Below are positions 1 through 5,676 of a stretch of DNA of 5,676 bases, piece after piece. The notes beneath the pieces were generated by a model. The model had not been told where the DNA came from. It worked only from the letters and a program-made list of their open reading frames with translations, and did no database searches. The stretch comes from Clostridiales bacterium (GTDB lineage: Bacteria > Bacillota > Clostridia > Oscillospirales > Oscillospiraceae), in the NCBI GenBank assembly GCA_021201515.1, contig JAJQET010000292.1:1-5676 (forward strand), in the 5' to 3' direction. How positions within the stretch are numbered: the stretch's first letter is position 1; every line of letters starts with the position of its first letter. The translations under genes were made by a program, and so were the position numbers.

Positions 1-815
1 CTATCGACCTGCACCACGTCAACGAGTTCAACGCCAAGACCCCCAACCTGTGCCACCTGGCCCCGGCAGGCCCCACCTTCATGGAGGATCTGGAGCGGGC
101 CGGCGGCGTGTACGCGGTGATGAAGGAGCTGGCGGACGCCGGGCTCATCAAGACCGACCTGCTGACCTGCACCGGCAAGACGGTGGGGGAGAACATCGCC
201 GACGCTGTGAACCGCAACCCGGAGGTCATCCGGCCCATCGACAACCCCTATCTCTCCACCGGCGGCATTGCCGTCCTCTTCGGCAACCTGGCGGAGAAGG
301 GCTGCGTGGTGAAGCAGTCCGCCGTGGCCCCGGAGATGATGCGCCACTCCGGCCCCGCCCGTGTCTTTGACAGCGAGGAGGAGGCCATTCAGGTGATCTA
401 CGCCGGAGGCATCCATCCCGGCGATGTGGTGGTCATCCGCTACGAAGGCCCCAAGGGCGGCCCCGGTATGCGGGAGATGCTGAACCCCACCTCCGCCATC
501 TGCGGCATGGGCCTGGGCGAGTCCGTGGCCCTCATCACCGACGGCCGGTTCTCCGGCGCCACCCGTGGGGCGGCCATCGGCCATGTCTCCCCGGAGGCAG
601 CCGCCGGAGGCACCATCGGCCTGGTGGAGGAGGGCGACCAAATCTCTATCGACATCCCCGCCCACAAAATCACGCTGGAGGTCTCTGACGAGGTGCTGGC
701 GGCCCGGAAGGCCGCCCTGGTGATGCCGGAGCCCAAGGTTAAGACCGGTTATCTGGCCCGGTACGCCTCCCTGGTCACCTCTGCCGACCAGGGCGCAGTG
801 CTGCGGACGCTGTAA
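1..815 (+). CDS. ilvD: Dihydroxy-acid dehydratase, C-terminal half (partial at left edge)
   Basis: IlvD is an Fe-S cluster enzyme of the cytoplasm. It dehydrates 2,3-dihydroxy-3-methylbutanoate and its isoleucine-pathway homologue to 2-oxo acids, a late step of valine, leucine and isoleucine synthesis. The first full codon is at 3, and 270 residues follow to a TAA at 813-815, about half of a normal IlvD (roughly 550-620 residues). Visible family blocks are [11 protein letters not shown] near the left edge, TGKTVGEN, the EGPKGGPGM active-site block (444-470), and [11 protein letters not shown] (531-563), the second IlvD/Edd signature, whose Ser in RFSG is the proposed catalytic base. The C-terminus has the usual [13 protein letters not shown] ending. 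The cluster-binding cysteine motifs lie upstream of the window. The ATG at 81 is an internal Met, not a start, because homology continues to the left edge. The paralogue Edd (6-phosphogluconate dehydratase) is possible but fits the C-terminus less well. Confidence 0.95.
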   Translation, partial: IDLHHVNEFNAKTPNLCHLAPAGPTFMEDLERAGGVYAVMKELADAGLIKTDLLTCTGKTVGENIADAVNRNPEVIRPIDNPYLSTGGIAVLFGNLAEKGCVVKQSAVAPEMMRHSGPARVFDSEEEAIQVIYAGGIHPGDVVVIRYEGPKGGPGMREMLNPTSAICGMGLGESVALITDGRFSGATRGAAIGHVSPEAAAGGTIGLVEEGDQISIDIPAHKITLEVSDEVLAARKAALVMPEPKVKTGYLARYASLVTSADQGAVLRTL

Positions 816-826
816 CAGACGAAAGA

Positions 827-857
827 CGCGGGAATGGGGAACTTCCTCATTCCCGCG
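827..857 (+). terminator. Hairpin between ilvD and the hydrolase gene (terminator-like, no U tract)
   Basis: A 14-bp stem (827-840 pairing with 844-857, one G-T wobble) closes a 3-base ACT loop and starts 11 bases after the ilvD stop. The position suits an intrinsic terminator or an mRNA-stabilising structure. The bases after the stem (CAGTCGTAG) contain no T run, so classical rho-independent termination should be weak; partial read-through into the hydrolase gene is plausible. No convincing promoter is visible between the hairpin and the next start codon. Confidence 0.5.
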
Positions 858-865
858 CAGTCGTA

Positions 866-873
866 GAGGGAGG
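866..873 (+). promoter_or_regulatory. Ribosome binding site of the UlaG-like hydrolase
   Basis: GAGGGAGG is a strong Shine-Dalgarno match, 6 bases before the ATG at 880. It fixes the start of the hydrolase gene. Confidence 0.8.
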
Positions 874-879
874 ACACCG

Positions 880-1728
880 ATGGAGTACAAATGGTATCAA
901 ACCGGGGCGGCGCCGCTGGAGAACATCGCCCGCACTGAGCCGCCTGCCGGGACGCTGGCCTTCTGGTATCTGGGACAGATGGGGCTTCTGGTGAAGGGGG
1001 CGGGGCTGACGCTGTGCTTTGACCCGGTATTGAACGACCTGTGCAATCCGGACGGCACCACCCGGCGGAACTATCCGCCTCCCTTCTCCGGCGGGGCGCT
1101 GACGGGGGTGGACTGTGTAATCTGCTCCCACAATCACGCTGACCACTTGAATTTGGAGACCCTGCTGCCCCTGTACCGGGCGAACCCCGGCATAAGGTTC
1201 ATCGTTCCCGTGCCGGAGCAGGGCGTGCTGACCGGGGCGGGCATCCCTACCAGCGGAGTGGTCGGGGCAAAGGCCCACCGGCCAATCGGACTGGGGGACG
1301 GCGTCACCCTGACCCCCATCCCGGCGGCCCATGAGGCGTATGTGACCGACGAGCAGGGCGACCACCGGAACCTGGGCTATCTGCTGAATCTGGACGGCCT
1401 CACCCTCTATCACGCCGGGGACACTGTGCTGACCCCTCAGCTGTTGGAGGACGTGAAGGGGTACGGCCCGCCGGACGTGGCCTGCCTGCCGGTGAACGGG
1501 GCCGACCTGGAGCGGCGGGGCCGGAACATTGTGGGCAACATGGGCTGCCGGGACGCAGCCATCTTCGCCGCCGGAACCGGCGCGGACCTGACGGTTCCGC
1601 TGCACTACGACATGGTGATGGGCAACGGGGAGGACCCGCTGATCTTTGCGTCCTACATGGTGCGGTGCGCGCCGGGTCAAAAATTCCATATCATGCAGCT
1701 GGGGGAGCGATTCCTGTACGGAAAATAA
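880..1728 (+). CDS. Metallo-beta-lactamase-fold hydrolase, UlaG-like
   Basis: This complete 282-residue soluble protein has no signal peptide or membrane segment, so it is probably cytoplasmic. The metal site of the fold is intact: SHNHADH supplies His84, His86, Asp88 and His89; further ligand candidates are His151 (AAHEAY), Asp181 in YHAGDT, and His242 in PLHYDM. The N-terminal TLAFWYLGQMGLLVK, the YHAGDT block and the PLHYDM block resemble the L-ascorbate-6-phosphate lactonase (UlaG) branch rather than beta-lactamases or glyoxalase II. E. coli UlaG is about 354 residues, so this is a shorter relative. Such proteins act on phosphorylated lactones, phosphodiesters or unknown substrates. No ula-type transport or sugar genes lie nearby, so ascorbate use cannot be inferred and no symbol is given. 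It follows ilvD on the same strand after a hairpin and has a strong ribosome binding site. The fold assignment is secure; the substrate is unknown. Confidence 0.9.
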   Translation: MEYKWYQTGAAPLENIARTEPPAGTLAFWYLGQMGLLVKGAGLTLCFDPVLNDLCNPDGTTRRNYPPPFSGGALTGVDCVICSHNHADHLNLETLLPLYRANPGIRFIVPVPEQGVLTGAGIPTSGVVGAKAHRPIGLGDGVTLTPIPAAHEAYVTDEQGDHRNLGYLLNLDGLTLYHAGDTVLTPQLLEDVKGYGPPDVACLPVNGADLERRGRNIVGNMGCRDAAIFAAGTGADLTVPLHYDMVMGNGEDPLIFASYMVRCAPGQKFHIMQLGERFLYGK

Positions 1729-1738
1729 CGACCCCGGT

Positions 1739-1779
1739 GCTGCGGCGCAGGCGCGGCCTTGGGCGGCCTGCGCCGCAGC
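1739..1779 (+). terminator. GC-rich terminator-like hairpin after the hydrolase gene
   Basis: A 14-bp perfect stem (1739-1752 pairing with 1766-1779) starts 10 bases after the hydrolase stop. Its 13-base apex can form a further small GGC/GCC stem. It is followed by TGCGTTTGGGG, a poor T tract. The most likely role is ending transcription from ilvD and the hydrolase gene before the separate exporter promoter. The weak U tract leaves efficiency uncertain. Confidence 0.6.
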
Positions 1780-1821
1780 TGCGTTTGGGGCAGGGTTCTC
1801 CACTTTTGACAGGACGCTTAT

Positions 1822-1838
1822 TTAACAGTTTCTTAACA
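1822..1838 (+). promoter_or_regulatory. Direct TTAACA repeats, candidate response-regulator site
   Basis: TTAACA occurs at 1822-1827 and again at 1833-1838, separated by 5 bases, an 11-base period of about one helical turn. The pair ends 8 bases before the -35 box. This spacing is typical of OmpR/PhoB-family response regulators; the Bacillus PhoP box is TT(A/T/C)ACA with similar spacing. The -35 itself (TTTACA, 1847-1852) is a further look-alike at a looser distance. The region is markedly more AT-rich than its surroundings. Regulator identity is inference; no regulator gene is in the window. Confidence 0.35.
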
Positions 1839-1846
1839 AAGGAAGA

Positions 1847-1875
1847 TTTACACTGTTAGCGAACTATGATAAAAT
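1847..1875 (+). promoter_or_regulatory. Sigma-A-type promoter of the RND exporter gene
   Basis: TTTACA (1847-1852) and TAAAAT (1870-1875) each match the vegetative consensus at 5 of 6 bases. They are separated by an optimal 17 bases, and TGA directly before the second box forms an extended -10. Transcription should begin near 1882-1884, giving a leader of about 44 bases before the ATG at 1927. An inverted repeat, TAACAGT (1823-1829) and ACTGTTA (1852-1858), straddles the -35 and could be an operator. Confidence 0.7.
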
Positions 1876-1903
1876 ACATCTGCAAAGATTCAGTTCGAGC
1901 TTA

Positions 1904-1915
1904 CAGGAAATGAGG
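1904..1915 (+). promoter_or_regulatory. Ribosome binding site of the RND exporter gene
   Basis: The purine stretch AGGAAATGAGG ends with GAGG at 1912-1915, 11 bases before the ATG at 1927. The spacing is longer than ideal, so initiation may be modest. The ATG is preferred because it directly precedes a typical RND N-terminus, a short Lys-containing stretch followed by the first membrane helix. Confidence 0.5.
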
Positions 1916-1926
1916 TCTGTTCAATC

Positions 1927-4900
1927 ATGGTGAAGCAATGTGTGAAAAAGCCGTTTACCGTGCTGGTTGCCGTCATCATTGCGCTGGTGCTGGGGGTCGT
2001 GTGCATGACGCGGATGACCACCGACCTGCTGCCGGAGATGAGCCTGCCCTACATGGTGGTCATCACCACCTATCCGGGGGCAAGCCCGGAAAAGGTGGAG
2101 GCCAACGTGACGGAGCCGCTGGAGAGCGCTTTGGGCACCGTCAGCGGCGTGGAGAATGTCACCAGTAGCAGCGCGGAGAATTACTCCATGATTATGTTGG
2201 AATTTGAGGATGACACGGATATGGACTCCGCCATGGTCAAGGTGGATTCCGCCTTACAGGATGTGGAAAGCTCTCTGCCCGACCTGTGCGGCACCCCCAA
2301 CGTCATGGAAATCAGCATGGACATGGTGGCCACCATGTACGTCAGTGTGGGCTATGAGGGGAAGGACATCTATGCGCTGTCCGACTTCGTGGAGGACATC
2401 GTAACGCCCTACTTTGAGCGGCAGGACGGCGTGGCCAGTGTCTCCACCGTGGGCCTGGTGGAACAGACCGTCGAGGTGCGGCTGAATCAGGACAAAATTG
2501 ATGCAATCAACAACAAGCTCCTGGCCTCCGTGCTGGACACCCTGGAGGAGACGAAGCAGACGATCGACGACGCCCAGGCGGAGCTGGCCGACGCTCAGGC
2601 AGAGCTGGATGACGGCACCGCCGAGCTGGAGGACCAGCAGACGGAGACCTCGGAAGAACTGGCGGAGGCCAGCCTGGCCCTGAACCAGGCCATCGCCACC
2701 CAGAGCGCCTATGAGGCCCAGCTGGCCAGCCAGCAGGCCAATCAGACGGCCCTGGAGACGGAGCTGGCGGCCTATGAGTCTGCGGGTATTCAGGAGAGCT
2801 ATGAGGAGCTGGAGGCCCTGTTCCAGACCCTACAGGATACCGCCTCCAGCGAGGAAACCTACAACGCCATCTATGACGCAGCTTACAGTCAGGTCCTGAT
2901 TTCCGCCGCCCAGTCCGTAGTGGACAGCATGGCGGCCAGCGGCCTGATGGAGTCCGTCACGGTGACGGAGGACAATGTAGACACGATTTTGGATATGCTG
3001 GACAGCGCCTCTGCCGCTGCCTCCGGCACCTCCGCCTCTGATACCACGGCTTCCGACGCCGGTACCTCCAGCGCTTACGAGACCCTGTCCGCACTGTCTG
3101 AGGAGCAGCTGCTGGCCTACCTCTCTACCCTGTCGGAGGATGAGGTCGGTGCCCTGTTGGCAGGCATGACGGAGGAGGAGCTGGCCGCCCTGCTGCCCAG
3201 CCTGTCCGCTGAGGAGCGGGCCGCCCTGCTGGCCCTGGCGGACACAGCGGAGGAAACGGACCGGGAGAATACAGAGAACACGGAGGACACAGATGACGCC
3301 TCCGGCACTACCACCACCAGCGTCAAGGCTACTCTGATTGCCACGGCAGAGGAAGCGGCCGCGTCCGTGGCGGAGAGCCAGGTGGCCGAGATGACCGCCA
3401 GCCTGCCCACATCCGTGGCGGACGCCATCGCCAACCCGGAGAAGCTGGATTACGCGGTGTCGCTGCTGGAGGAGCAGGGGATGGGGGAGGCGGCCTCCGC
3501 CCTGACGGTGGAGAATCTCACCACCATCTCTGACATCGTCAACACTCGCATCCCCCAAATCGAGACAGAGCTTGCCAATCTGGAGATTGAGATTGCCGTT
3601 GCCACCGCCACGGTGGAGGCGGTGAACGCTGCCGTGGAGGAGGCCGTCAACAGCTACACCACGGTGGAGGCCGGGAAGATTCTGGCGGCGGCGGGCTTCG
3701 GCTCCGCCAGCGCCCAGCTGGCGGCGGCTCAGACCGCCCTGGAGGACGGGCAGAGCCAGCTGGACTCCGCCCTGGAGGCCTACGAGAGCGCCCGGGAGAC
3801 TGCCATTGAAAGCGCCAACCTGGATGCCCTGCTGGACATCGACACCCTGGCCACCCTGATTTACGCCCAGAACTTCTCCATGCCCGCCGGGTATGTGGAC
3901 GATGCGGAGGACAATCAGTGGCTGCTGAAAGTGTGCGAGGAGTACGACAGCGTGGAGGATTTGGAGAGCATGGTACTCTGCAACCTGGACGACGTTGGGG
4001 ACGTGACCCTGGGGGACGTGGCCGACCTGACGGTGATTGACAACGCCGCGGACAGCTACACCCGGGTCAACGGCGAGGCCGGCGTGGTGCTGTCCATCTT
4101 CAAGGGCAGCACCGCCGGCACCAGCGACGTTTCCGACGCCTGCAACGACGCCATTGCGGAGCTGGAGGAGAAGTATGACGGCCTGCAAATTCAGCCGCTG
4201 ATGGATCAGGGCGAGTATATCTCGCTGATCATCTCCAACATTCTGGAGAGCATGATTCTGGGCGCGCTGCTGGCCATCGTGATTCTGGCCCTGTTCCTGA
4301 AGGACGTGCGGCCCACGCTGGTGGTGGGCTTCTCCATCCCATTCAGTGTCCTGATCGCCCTCCTGCTGATGTACTTTACGGACATTTCGCTGAACATCAT
4401 GTCCCTGGGGGGGCTGTCCCTGGGCATTGGTATGCTGGTGGATAACTCCATCGTCGCCATAGAGAACATCTACCGGCTGCGGGGCCGGGGCCTGCCCGCC
4501 CCACGGGCGGCGGTGCAGGGCGTGAAGCAGGTGGCGGGGGCGCTGATTTCCTCCACCCTGACCACTATCTGCGTCTTCCTGCCCATGATTTTCACCACGG
4601 GCTACACCAGGGAGCTGATGTATCCCATGGCGCTGACCATCGGTTATGCCCTGATTGCCTCCCTGGTGGTGGCAATGACGGTGGTGCCCACGGTGGCCTC
4701 TACGCTGCTGAAAAACGTCCGGCCCAAGTCCCACCCCTGGTTTGACAGGGTGGTGAACGGCTACGGGAAGGTGCTGGACTTCTGCCTGCGGGTGAAGGTG
4801 GTGCCCCTGGGCCTGGCCATCGCCCTCTTTGGGCTGGCGGTGTTCGGCGTGGTGCGGATGGGCATGGTGATGATACCCGATATGTCCAGCAACCAGATTT

Positions 4901-5676
4901 CCATCACCGTGACCATGCCGGAGGACTATGACCAGGATACCGCCTACGCCGCCGCCGATGAGGTGACGGAGCGCATCCTGGCGGTGGACGGGGTGGACTA
5001 TGTGGGGGCCATGACCAATGCCTCCAGTATGCTCACCACCAGCGCCACCACCTCCAATGACTTTTTGAACTATGTGTTCTATGTGGTGCCCAGTGACGAG
5101 GTGAACACGGAGCAGGGCATTGAGGACATCTGTAACCAGATTGCGGCCAACACCGCCGACTTGGCGTGTACGGTGGACGCCGCCTCGTCCTCCTCCAGCG
5201 AGATGAGCAGTATGCTGGGCAGCGGCCTGGAGATCGACATCTACGGCTCCGACCTGGACACCCTGGTGGAGATTTCGGAGGACTTCATGGAGATCATCTC
5301 CGAGACCGAGGGCTTCGACACCCCCACCAACGGCCAGGATGAGGCCGACCAGGAACTGGTGCTGGTGGTGGATAAGGACGCCGCCATGGGGCTTGGGCTG
5401 ACGGTGGCCCAGATTTACAGCGAGATTTCCGACCGCCTGACCACGGAGAGCACCTCCACCACCGTCACCATCGACGGCACGGAGATGGAAGTGGTCATCG
5501 TGGACGAGACGAATCTGCTGACAAGGGAGAACCTGATGGACATCACCTTTGAGGTGGACACCACCGACGAGGACGGCGAAACCGTCACCGAGACCCACAC
5601 CCTGGACGAGTTCGCCACAGTGGAGACGGATACCAGCGTGTCCACCATCTCCCGTGAGTATCAGCAGCGCTACATC
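1927..5676 (+). CDS. RND-superfamily exporter (HAE1/AcrB/SwrC-like) with a giant coiled-coil insert, partial at right edge
   Basis: This is a proton-driven exporter of the cytoplasmic membrane; substrate unknown. In-window residues: 1250, no stop. TM1 is about 10-30. Porter segments follow, including TTYPGASPEKVE, EPLESAL and a GVASVSTVG block. A foreign insert spans about 198-634. The docking/porter part resumes with LDIDTLATLIYAQN and ends with VTLGDVADL. TM2-TM6 lie at about 774-791, 795-817, 822-845, 870-892 and 899-928; TM7 is about 957-978. The second periplasmic-type half then runs to the edge, including VDKDAAMGLGLTVAQ. TM4 carries GMLVDNSIVAIENI, with Asp839 matching AcrB Asp407 and Asn840 where AcrB has Asp408. 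TM8-TM12, with the Lys and Arg of the relay, lie beyond the window. AcrB has about 1050 residues; this protein should approach 1500. No adaptor gene is visible, as is common for Gram-positive SwrC-type pumps. The gene has its own promoter. Family assignment is very secure. Confidence 0.95.
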   Translation, partial: MVKQCVKKPFTVLVAVIIALVLGVVCMTRMTTDLLPEMSLPYMVVITTYPGASPEKVEANVTEPLESALGTVSGVENVTSSSAENYSMIMLEFEDDTDMDSAMVKVDSALQDVESSLPDLCGTPNVMEISMDMVATMYVSVGYEGKDIYALSDFVEDIVTPYFERQDGVASVSTVGLVEQTVEVRLNQDKIDAINNKLLASVLDTLEETKQTIDDAQAELADAQAELDDGTAELEDQQTETSEELAEASLALNQAIATQSAYEAQLASQQANQTALETELAAYESAGIQESYEELEALFQTLQDTASSEETYNAIYDAAYSQVLISAAQSVVDSMAASGLMESVTVTEDNVDTILDMLDSASAAASGTSASDTTASDAGTSSAYETLSALSEEQLLAYLSTLSEDEVGALLAGMTEEELAALLPSLSAEERAALLALADTAEETDRENTENTEDTDDASGTTTTSVKATLIATAEEAAASVAESQVAEMTASLPTSVADAIANPEKLDYAVSLLEEQGMGEAASALTVENLTTISDIVNTRIPQIETELANLEIEIAVATATVEAVNAAVEEAVNSYTTVEAGKILAAAGFGSASAQLAAAQTALEDGQSQLDSALEAYESARETAIESANLDALLDIDTLATLIYAQNFSMPAGYVDDAEDNQWLLKVCEEYDSVEDLESMVLCNLDDVGDVTLGDVADLTVIDNAADSYTRVNGEAGVVLSIFKGSTAGTSDVSDACNDAIAELEEKYDGLQIQPLMDQGEYISLIISNILESMILGALLAIVILALFLKDVRPTLVVGFSIPFSVLIALLLMYFTDISLNIMSLGGLSLGIGMLVDNSIVAIENIYRLRGRGLPAPRAAVQGVKQVAGALISSTLTTICVFLPMIFTTGYTRELMYPMALTIGYALIASLVVAMTVVPTVASTLLKNVRPKSHPWFDRVVNGYGKVLDFCLRVKVVPLGLAIALFGLAVFGVVRMGMVMIPDMSSNQISITVTMPEDYDQDTAYAAADEVTERILAVDGVDYVGAMTNASSMLTTSATTSNDFLNYVFYVVPSDEVNTEQGIEDICNQIAANTADLACTVDAASSSSSEMSSMLGSGLEIDIYGSDLDTLVEISEDFMEIISETEGFDTPTNGQDEADQELVLVVDKDAAMGLGLTVAQIYSEISDRLTTESTSTTVTIDGTEMEVVIVDETNLLTRENLMDITFEVDTTDEDGETVTETHTLDEFATVETDTSVSTISREYQQRYI
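2572..2634 (+). repeat. Three tandem 21-bp units encoding coiled-coil heptads
   Basis: Three consecutive 7-codon units (2572-2592, 2593-2613, 2614-2634; residues 216-236) encode AQAELAD, then AQAELDD, then GTAELED. Leu recurs every seventh residue, which marks the first arm of the insert as a coiled coil. The DNA units are imperfect copies, suggesting growth by duplication followed by drift. The LxDGxxxL spacing resembles the heptads of YhgE/Pip-type surface proteins, without evidence of homology. Confidence 0.75.
3094..3237 (+). repeat. Four tandem 36-bp units encoding 12-residue helical repeats
   Basis: Units at 3094-3129, 3130-3165, 3166-3201 and 3202-3237 (residues 390-437) encode LSEEQLLAYLST, LSEDEVGALLAG, MTEEELAALLPS and LSAEERAALLAL. 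The common pattern is [LM]-[ST]-x-[ED]-x-x-x-A-[LY]-L-x-x, each unit looking like a Ser/Thr-capped short helix. They sit between a Ser/Thr/Ala-rich linker and an acidic linker at the middle of the insert, where the tip of a coiled-coil hairpin would be. Confidence 0.8.

Larger units (their letters stand above)
2518..3828 (+). other. Insert of about 437 residues in the N-terminal docking region of the RND protein
   Basis: Residues 198-634 have no counterpart in AcrB-type proteins. In AcrB the strand ending NPNELNKFQ runs straight into LTPVDVITAIKAQN; here LNQDKIDAINNK (ending at residue 197) and LDIDTLATLIYAQN (from 636) are separated by the insert. In order it contains: a coiled-coil arm (198-285); a helical stretch (288-357); a Ser/Thr/Ala-rich linker (360-386); four 12-residue repeats (390-437); an acidic Thr-rich linker (438-464); a helical block (465-538); and a second coiled-coil arm (539-634) with heptads such as AAAQTALEDGQSQLDSA. 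The two arms could pair as an antiparallel hairpin. The insert has no Cys or Trp and, by hand count, 8 Lys/Arg against about 87 Asp/Glu. The frame is continuous, so this is not a frameshift artefact. Its location outside the membrane follows from RND topology; its function is unknown. Confidence 0.85.

Noticed and set aside
847..1803. A 318-codon minus-strand frame opposite the hydrolase gene
   Set aside because: The + strand encodes an MBL protein with all metal motifs; the antisense product shows no domain and low-complexity Gln/Arg/Val content.
1806..1811. A perfect TTGACA as the -35 of the exporter promoter
   Set aside because: No acceptable -10 lies 15-19 bases downstream (TTTCTT at 17); the TTTACA/TAAAAT pair with an extended -10 is much better.
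1910..1933. A 7-codon leader frame (ATG at 1910, stop TGA at 1931-1933) overlapping the exporter start
   Set aside because: Its nearest AGGA is only about 1 base upstream of the ATG, too close for initiation, and the peptide has no attenuator-like run of one amino acid.
1938..2899. Several short + strand frames (starting at 1938, 2204, 2498 and 2711) that might suggest a broken or frameshifted gene
   Set aside because: They are off-frame readings of the RND gene, whose own frame is open without interruption from 1927 to the window end.
2518..3828. The insert as a separate inserted gene or mobile element
   Set aside because: There is no start, stop, terminal repeat or transposase; it is in frame and joined to RND sequence on both sides.
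2830..5598. A 922-codon open frame on the minus strand opposite the RND gene
   Set aside because: It is a shadow of GC-rich codon bias on the + strand. Its product is rich in Gly, His and Gln, has no recognisable domain, and overlaps a clear RND protein throughout.

Overview
The window looks like chromosomal DNA from a GC-rich, Gram-positive anaerobe of the Clostridia, perhaps the Oscillospiraceae (Flavonifractor/Oscillibacter-like). The case rests on strong G/C preference at third codon positions, a strong GAGGGAGG ribosome binding site, and an RND exporter of the kind Firmicutes carry without an obvious adaptor or outer-membrane partner. The taxonomic call is inference; no rRNA or other marker is present.

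Layout, all genes on the + strand: (1) positions 1-815 hold the C-terminal half of dihydroxy-acid dehydratase IlvD, cut by the left edge. (2) A 64-bp gap contains a 14-bp-stem hairpin and the ribosome binding site of the next gene. (3) Positions 880-1728 encode a complete 282-residue metallo-beta-lactamase-fold hydrolase of the UlaG-like type. (4) Positions 1729-1926 are noncoding: a GC-rich terminator-like hairpin, then an abruptly AT-rich stretch with a good extended -10 promoter and repeated TTAACA boxes just upstream of it. (5) From 1927 to the right edge runs one open frame, 1250 codons with no stop in the window. It encodes most of an RND-superfamily (HAE1/AcrB/SwrC-like) exporter whose C-terminal membrane half lies outside.

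The most unusual element is inside the RND gene. Between the first porter subdomains and the docking subdomain of the N-terminal extracytoplasmic half there is an insert of about 437 residues (198-634). It contains two coiled-coil arms, Ser/Thr/Ala-rich and acidic linkers, and four tandem 12-residue helical repeats. The pseudo-symmetric site in the C-terminal half has no insert. In a cell with no outer membrane this might serve as a built-in adaptor, wall-spanning stalk or sensor; that function is speculation, but the architecture is directly visible.

The genes do not form an obvious single pathway. IlvD belongs to branched-chain amino acid synthesis, the hydrolase may be read through from ilvD or transcribed separately, and the exporter has its own promoter and probably its own regulator.
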